Assembly (NCBI GenBank): GCA_002633005.1
Contig: NMRA01000846.1
Location: forward strand, 1 to 35,316
Length of the DNA: 35,316 bases
Direction: 5' to 3'
DNA from: Phoronis australis
Lineage: Eukaryota; Phoronida; Phoronidae
In this document: positions 31,701 to 35,316 of the stretch, one piece after another
Numbering within the stretch: the stretch's first letter is position 1
Layout: each line of letters begins with the position of its first letter
Position numbers and translations under genes: made by a program
The notes under the pieces: generated by a model
Seen by the model: the letters and a program-made list of their open reading frames with translations, nothing else
What the model was told of the DNA's origin: nothing
Database searches by the model: none

Positions 31701-33445
31701 CAATGTAAAGTAATTCAGTTACTTTTTGTTAATAGTTTTAACGTAAGCTTAACAATTGTAAATTACATTCAGGTTTCGTAACAAATATTCAAGTTAGAAT
31801 GTAATAAATAGTCTTTGAAGTTGTAATGTTAAAACTTAAAAATGTTTATAAATAAGTCAGCAAGGCTTCCCCGCGCGTGAGCACCGAATTGACATTGAGA
31901 CAGCACGGCTAGACAGTCTTTCTTGAGTTGGGGCTCGTCTTCGTTTGAATGAACTTGGATATGGATTTTGCCGCCGAAGATGGGTCCGTTTAAGTTGTTT
32001 GCATGTCCTGCGTACTTGGAGTACGTGCCAATCATAACCTTGTCACCTTCTCGGATTTCCAGCATTGTTTGGTTGGCGCGCGTTTGATTGTTTTAGTGTT
32101 TTGCAGACGATTAATTTAAGGCGTATGGAATTCTACTTTGCACTACATTGTGATTTGCCCATGTAATATAACAAACTACGTACTCGGTGTTATTAACCAG
32201 TCGCGTCGTCACACATTCCAGGTCATGTGAGAAATACCCATATGGGCAGTCAAAAACCGAAGTATTGTCTATGCCAATATAAGTCAACCATTGTGAGTGA
32301 GATTACCCCCAAACCATTCCAGGAGGCAGCGTATTGGCCGTTTGTTGAGAAATAAACCTTTCCTGTTTGATAAAGGAAACAAATCATGTTTATCACTCAT
32401 CAAAAAGTTGAACAGGGAGAAGAAATTAAACTGTTCTCCAGGCACGTGTGTGCTTAAATAGGGTGTTGCAAAAATGTTAACTATAATATGAAATATGAGC
32501 ACTGGAAAACTGCTTTCCTTTTTTAATATTTATTGCAAAACGGCTTTACTCGTGTATTTGAATTCCAGCAACACAAAAGTTTCTTTGTAACGCACGGTTT
32601 ACTCTAACTGCAGAGAAACACCAAGAATGGATTTTCAAACTCTGCGCCGCTGACTCTCTGACAGCCTTCGTCGCATCTTTCGCAGAACGAACACTTTTCA
32701 CACGACTATGTTTAAATCGTACCCAATTTTCACTGCAAAAAATATGGGAACTTTTCTTTTATTTGTTCTCCGGCTCTGCGCATCGGCTTTGATGGAAATC
32801 TTAGGTATCTTCGGTGAATCGAGTTGCAATAGTAATTGTGTTTGATGTCAAAATTTGAATTTCTTTGTGTTCTCTGCAACTATTTCACTTTTCCTCATTT
32901 CTACAACACTTAAAACAAACTTTAGGATCCCTGGAATAAGAAAAAACAATGCTTCCCAGAAAATAGTATCCTGGTACCCATAATATTTTTTTGAACATTT
33001 TTGCGACGCCCCCCTGTATAACGGCGAGAAAATCTGACCTTCCGGACTGCTGTCATTGCGTTACCCGTCATCAACCATGCAGTCCACAATCCGGCAATGA
33101 CTGGAGAGGCTGTTTCGTCTGCGTGAATAGGCCTACGCGACCAAATAACGCGGACATTGTTCGTTCGAAAATTGTGGGTGCAGGATCTCCACATCACACC
33201 TTAGACCTGCCAGTGATGTGTACCTGCGGTAGAGCTGAACATGACGCCGAGAACATCTTTATTTTACACCAGTATAAGCCTACATTTATCGTCATCGTCT
33301 GCTCGTGGACTTGTTCTGTACTACCGTCATTTCAGGAAAGGCCAACCTTTTGGTTGTTGGCGCTGGTGGTCTGGGCGTGTGGTGCATCCAGCTGGCTAAG
33401 TGTGTTCTCCCCGCCGCTACTCGTGTGATTGTAGCCGATATTACT
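25628..33445 (+). CDS. Zinc-dependent alcohol dehydrogenase (MDR superfamily), six exons, 3' end outside window
   Basis: Six exons (25628-25723, 25826-25946, 26496-26549, 26990-27125, 31259-31419, 33336-33445) join in phase to 226 codons; all five introns are GT-AG. Visible parts are the first catalytic-zinc ligand Cys39 in GVCHTD, the GHE box (His74-Glu75), four structural-zinc cysteines at 107, 110, 113 and 121 (C-x2-C-x2-C-x7-C), the third catalytic ligand Cys166 in APCSGVTAY, the nucleotide-binding GAGGLG at 198-203 and Asp224 at the end of the second Rossmann strand. From family knowledge, such enzymes oxidise alcohols to aldehydes or ketones with a nicotinamide cofactor, in the cytosol. 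The acidic Asp224 suggests NAD rather than NADP. The insert between GVCHTD and GHE, the VYPW.GC segment and ACSG-like motif resemble the 6-hydroxyhexanoate-dehydrogenase-like group; the substrate is unknown. Members have about 350-370 residues, so roughly 140 C-terminal residues are missing beyond the window. Confidence 0.93.
25826..25946 (+). CDS. Alcohol dehydrogenase exon 2 (residues 33-73)
   Basis: The acceptor is TTTTCCAG|ACG and the donor CCTG|GTAAGC. It encodes TLYSGVCHTD, holding catalytic-zinc ligand Cys39. An extended loop (DGYLDMGDGNVLDLL, then SRGLNYPLVP) follows, longer than in classical liver-type alcohol dehydrogenase and typical of the 6-hydroxyhexanoate-dehydrogenase-like group. 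The first base of the Gly codon in GHE is the last base of this exon (phase 1). Confidence 0.93.
26496..26549 (+). CDS. Alcohol dehydrogenase exon 3 (residues 73-91)
   Basis: A 54-bp exon with acceptor GACAG|GTCATGAAG and donor ACAA|GTAAGA. It completes GHEVAGLVHSIGKEVPET. His74 and Glu75 are the second zinc ligand and the conserved acid of the catalytic site. Phase 1 in, phase 1 out. Confidence 0.92.
26990..27125 (+). CDS. Alcohol dehydrogenase exon 4, structural zinc lobe (residues 91-136)
   Basis: Acceptor TTTTTAAG|GCGG, donor GGAGG|GTAATG. It encodes GLKVGDRVMVYPW, then the four-cysteine structural zinc lobe (CRNCPVCKSGETTLC) and SIGQGEPGG. All four cysteines are present, so the lobe should be functional. 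The acceptor has a T-rich tract but ends in AAG, weaker than the other acceptors. The exon ends in phase 2. Confidence 0.93.
27126..28854. other. Left part of intron 4; GC-richer repeat-like DNA
   Basis: A duplicated motif (CAATTCGTCAAAATAAAA at about 27284 and 27329) is followed by a GC-rich stretch (27360-27690). The minus strand there holds two overlapping frames, RPTRPAELLQGDECVQLSCR and another through SIRPEVAAVRLSRPLVRISE. They look like decayed coding or transposon sequence but I cannot assign them. 27990-28545 is similar in character. Confidence 0.35.
28855..28878. repeat. (AAT)n microsatellite, LINE 3' tail
   Basis: About seven AAT units. On the minus strand this is the trinucleotide tail of the LINE at 28856-30405, directly after ACAATAAACATT. 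Confidence 0.85.
28969..29280 (-). pseudogene. C-terminal region of the LINE ORF
   Basis: The 103-codon frame contains RKILAQFRCSGHLLNIEKG, GIPRGERIGGICCLGEIE and DEPHFMCRCPVLGDLRRNLL. This is the cysteine/histidine-bearing tail (R-C-x-x-C...EDE.HF...CP pattern) found after the reverse transcriptase in many animal LINEs. The spacing of the cysteine pairs looks partly intact. It stops about 90 bp before the (ATT)n tail, as expected for a short 3' UTR. Confidence 0.75.
29910..30400 (-). pseudogene. Reverse transcriptase fragment of the LINE
   Basis: The fragment is open from about 30400 to 29910 with fingers/palm motifs in order: KGKVYCAFVDFNKAFDSV, the NMYDSIQSCV region, GVRQGCVLSPWLFS and GSLFFANDLVL. 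The catalytic triplet reads A-N-D, so one metal-binding aspartate is lost. The stretch between LFS and GRGIRVSPGCDIG is shorter than usual, suggesting a small deletion. Confidence 0.85.
30435..30483. repeat. Nested inverted repeats in dehydrogenase intron 4
   Basis: GACAAACAACT (30435-30445) pairs with AGTTGTTTGTC (30466-30476). A second pair, TTTTACCTGACA (30451-30462) and TGTCTGGTAAAA (30472-30483, one mismatch), overlaps it. The two hairpins are mutually exclusive. The block sits just outside the 5' truncation point of the LINE. Confidence 0.7.
31259..31419 (+). CDS. Alcohol dehydrogenase exon 5 (residues 136-190)
   Basis: Acceptor GTTTTTTAG|ATTTTCC, donor AAAG|GTAAAG. The reading frame continues exon 4 exactly (GG|A gives Gly). 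It encodes FSTHVSVPEAEFVVPVPDN and then MAPCSGVTAYNALMNV, whose Cys166 is the third catalytic-zinc ligand. It is separated from exon 4 by a 4,133-bp intron invaded by a LINE. A 133-codon opposite-strand ORF across this exon is a shadow. Confidence 0.93.
31829..32065 (-). CDS. Unidentified 78-residue ORF antisense in intron 5 of the dehydrogenase
   Basis: ATG at 32065 opens MLEIREGDKVMIGTYSKYAG, then HANNLNGPIFGGKIHIQVHS, a charged segment with a KKD, CLAVLSQCQFGAHARG, and SLADLFINIFKF before the stop. Composition is balanced and more GC-rich than the flanks, and the residue order looks protein-like (alternating strand patterns, KIHIQVHS). There is no obvious AATAAA just after the stop. It could be a small intronic gene, a retrocopied fragment or an exon of a nested gene. 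No family recognised. Confidence 0.3.
   Translation of the reverse strand: MLEIREGDKVMIGTYSKYAGHANNLNGPIFGGKIHIQVHSNEDEPQLKKDCLAVLSQCQFGAHARGSLADLFINIFKF
32500..33335. other. Right part of intron 5; no gene recognised
   Basis: A GC-richer block (33000-33220) opens frames on both strands (145 codons on +, 91 on minus). The + frame crosses exon 6 in the wrong phase, so it is not the dehydrogenase. Probably an unassigned repeat. Confidence 0.35.
33336..33445 (+). CDS. Alcohol dehydrogenase exon 6, start of Rossmann fold (residues 190-226)
   Basis: Acceptor CATTTCAG|GAAAGG, donor ATTACT|GTACGT. It encodes KANLLVVGAGGLGVW, the nucleotide-binding glycine motif, then the helix and VIVADIT with Asp224. 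It ends in phase 0 at the first GT; the alternative donor four bases later (TAC|GTAACC) would shift the frame. I find no further exon in the remaining 1.87 kb, so the rest of the cofactor domain lies to the right of the window. Confidence 0.9.
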
Positions 33446-33592
33446 GTACGTAACCATTTCCATAATAGTTTGTGAGCAGATCCTCTTGTACCCGAAAGTC
33501 ACAATAGGCTGATGACACCACTATGCTGTCTGTTTAGTACATAAACGGACGCTCACTGAAACTCTCGGAATATTCGTTGATCCTCAGACGAA

Positions 33593-33687
33593 CAAGAATA
33601 GTGTAGATCACGTTGTGACATCACAATTATCTCGTGAAGACTTTACAATTATGATGACATGAAGTTTGTGTTTCTACACTATTCTTG
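33593..33687. mobile_element. 95-bp foldback/MITE-like element in intron 6
   Basis: CAAGAATAGTGTAGA at 33593-33607 and its exact complement at 33673-33687 are 15-bp terminal inverted repeats. The interior holds TGTGACATCACAATTATC and CAATTATGATGACATGA, themselves partly complementary. No clear target-site duplication. Confidence 0.55.
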
Positions 33688-34053
33688 CATGTCGGCCGGG
33701 AGGATGGACGAATTTACAATGTGTTGAAGCGAGTGTCCATTGAAGTAAAATGTCAGAACAGACTTCGGGCTTATTAGTTTCAAATGACAACTATATTCGA
33801 TGAAGAGAGAATGACTGAATCCAATAATTTGTTTATCGTGCAACAACCACTTACAGATAATTCCGATATTTTTATCCAGCTATTAGTTCCAGCCCAACAG
33901 GTTCCTAGAAAATGTAAACACAACCATGACCGTCCTTGCGATTGGTCCCCAAAATTTGCTGCTAGGGATAGGCACAAAGACGATTTTTCGATGAATTTGG
34001 GACGCGCGCGTATCAACAATTCCCGGAGAACACTCAGGCAATGAAAAATCATT

Positions 34054-34165
34054 ACCAGAGGCGGTTTTAGGGGGGGGGGCAAGGGGTTATGCCCCCCCCC
34101 CCTAAAATTATCCCATATTCCATTCGCCAGTTCGAGGTGCGAATGGCTGACGGGCAAAATTCAGG
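34054..34165. mobile_element. hAT-like non-autonomous fragment, copy 2 (inverted relative to copy 1)
   Basis: It begins CAGAGGCGGTTTTAGG, then the poly-G/poly-C foldback around GGGGTTATGCCCC. CCATATTCCATTCGCCAG and GACGGGCAAAA follow, the reverse complement of the block at 4670-4765. The CAGAGGCGG terminus fits hAT transposon ends. It lies in the intron after dehydrogenase exon 6. Confidence 0.65.
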
Positions 34166-34626
34166 TTAATACTGTCCTGCCCCACCTCCCCCAACTCCAA
34201 ATCCTGTACACGACATAAAAACATGCGGTACCTCACGACAACTTGATTAAACGCCCGGGAATAAAATTCAGAATAAACAAGCGATAACTAAAACAAATTT
34301 ACTCTCCTAACGTGTCGCAGTTTTAACATTTTCTTTTTTGGTGTCTAACTGCGTATTAGGATAACAGTCAAATATTTGAAACGTGTGTTGTGTAGGTGGC
34401 AGCACATATGATTTAAGGAAACCTGACATTGCCAACAACACTATACAATCGTTATTTATTCTGGCATAGTAGAGGAACAAAATTGTCGTGCCTTCTGGAA
34501 AATTTGACTGATAGCCACAGCATCTTTATTTAACATTATTTTTAAAATTTTCGTACAACTCTTCTACTCTTAGACAAGCAGTAGTATGATTTTATTCAGG
34601 ACCTTTACATAGACAATCGTTGATAA

Positions 34627-35264
34627 ATATAGATTATGACATGGCGAAGTCGTTATCCCCCGTTATCTAGAGCCCGAGTGGGTTATGGAGAATTATCGCC
34701 CGAGGGGTGTTATACCACATACTGAACGAGAAACATTGCATTGAATCGATCTACCTTTCTCGACTCGCTTCGGCTTTGTAACTACTTTCGATGTCAGAGG
34801 CCCGGGGTCGCAGGTCGTGACCTTTTAAGAAAAACCGAGCTATTTTTGTCAAATAATGCTTTTACTCAAAACCAATTGAAAATTTAAACAAAATAGAAAC
34901 AAGTAATAAAGTGAATCTATAAATTAAGGTTTGAGGTTTAGCAATTATTATAGCTTACTACACATTTCATCACGCTAAGCTTGGACCGGGAAAATATCGT
35001 CTGCTAAAGTAGGTTACCGCTAGTAATATAACCGAGTGTAATGCTCAAGACAAAGGATCCCGACGACACGATACCCGCATTCAAATCGGAGATCGGTGAT
35101 TTACAAGTGAGAGAACACGAGAGAAAAATTTCACTGAATTAAGATATCGTTTTTATGGAAATTATGCGTCTTATTTTTCATAGCCCCTCGGGCGATAATT
35201 CTCCAAAATCCACTCGGGCTCTACATAACGGGGGATAACGACTTCGCGATGTAATAGTCTATAT
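34627..35264. mobile_element. 638-bp DNA element with ~80-bp terminal inverted repeats
   Basis: The left arm (34627-34708) reads ATATAGATTATGACATGGCG, AAGTCGTTATCCCCCGTTAT, AGAGCCCGAGTGG and GGAGAATTATCGCCCGAGGG. The right arm (35181-35264) is its reverse complement with about 90% identity. The interior has no transposase ORF and is AT-rich with one CTTTTAAGAAAAACCGAGC stretch, so it is non-autonomous. Flanks are TA-rich, compatible with a short TA-type target, which I cannot prove. Confidence 0.85.
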
Positions 35265-35316
35265 GTATAATCAGAATGGGTAACATTTTTGGTCTCTAGA
35301 CCTTGTACTAAACTTG

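Noticed and set aside
32991-33428. 145-codon + ORF overlapping exon 6
   Set aside because: It crosses exon 6 in a different frame from the conserved GAGGLG motif, so it is not translated as such.
1-35316. CRISPR arrays, operons, ribosome binding sites, rRNA or tRNA genes
   Set aside because: None seen; the tandem repeats lack unique spacers and the gene structure is eukaryotic. No cloverleaf with A/B box was recognised by eye.

Overview
The window reads as intron-rich, AT-rich genomic DNA from an invertebrate animal. The evidence is GT-AG introns, coding exons of 50-160 bp far apart, a dense background of degraded transposons (LINE relics, hAT-like and other terminal-inverted-repeat elements, a GIY-YIG relic) and minisatellites. 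Nothing looks bacterial: there are no operons and no compact ORFs. I cannot name the species; a marine invertebrate (hemichordate, echinoderm, lancelet or cnidarian grade) is a guess from the repeat flavour. There are three stretches of N, at 4764, 20245 and 21088-21118.

The one gene I am sure of lies on the + strand from 25628 to 33445 and runs off the window. It is a zinc-dependent alcohol dehydrogenase of the medium-chain dehydrogenase/reductase (MDR) superfamily, closest in pattern to the 6-hydroxyhexanoate-dehydrogenase-like group. Six exons join in phase to 226 codons: catalytic domain, both zinc sites and the start of the Rossmann fold. Its 4.1-kb intron 4 carries a 5'-truncated, decayed LINE on the opposite strand. 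Intron 5 carries an antisense 78-codon ORF.

Left third (1-17400): mostly repeats, with traces of genes on the minus strand. At 1131-2781 there are three candidate cysteine-containing exons. One is a 51-bp symmetric phase 1-1 exon with very good splice sites; another resembles the first half of a reelin subrepeat. At 17269-17380 there is a convincing first coding exon (signal peptide plus GTAAGT donor) on the minus strand. A possible last exon with a CPC..GL.C motif and an AATAAA signal lies 2.4 kb downstream. A 44-bp minisatellite (1880-2135), a GIY-YIG relic (about 3450-3760), a foldback-repeat pair (7648-8018 and 12230-12595), a 52-bp degenerate minisatellite (8110-8590), a cluster of four repeat copies (10030-11250), a LINE tail with an (AAT)n tract (13861-14110) and a microRNA-like hairpin (16512-16581) fill the rest.

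Middle (17400-25600): no gene seen. It contains a 1.14-kb inverted-repeat DNA element (20019-21162) and two diverged copies of one long segment (21540-22380 and 23460-25270), plus a partial third copy, immediately upstream of the dehydrogenase.

Right end (33446-35316): a small foldback in the dehydrogenase intron, a second hAT-like fragment (34054-34165) and a 638-bp element with about 80-bp terminal inverted repeats (34627-35264).
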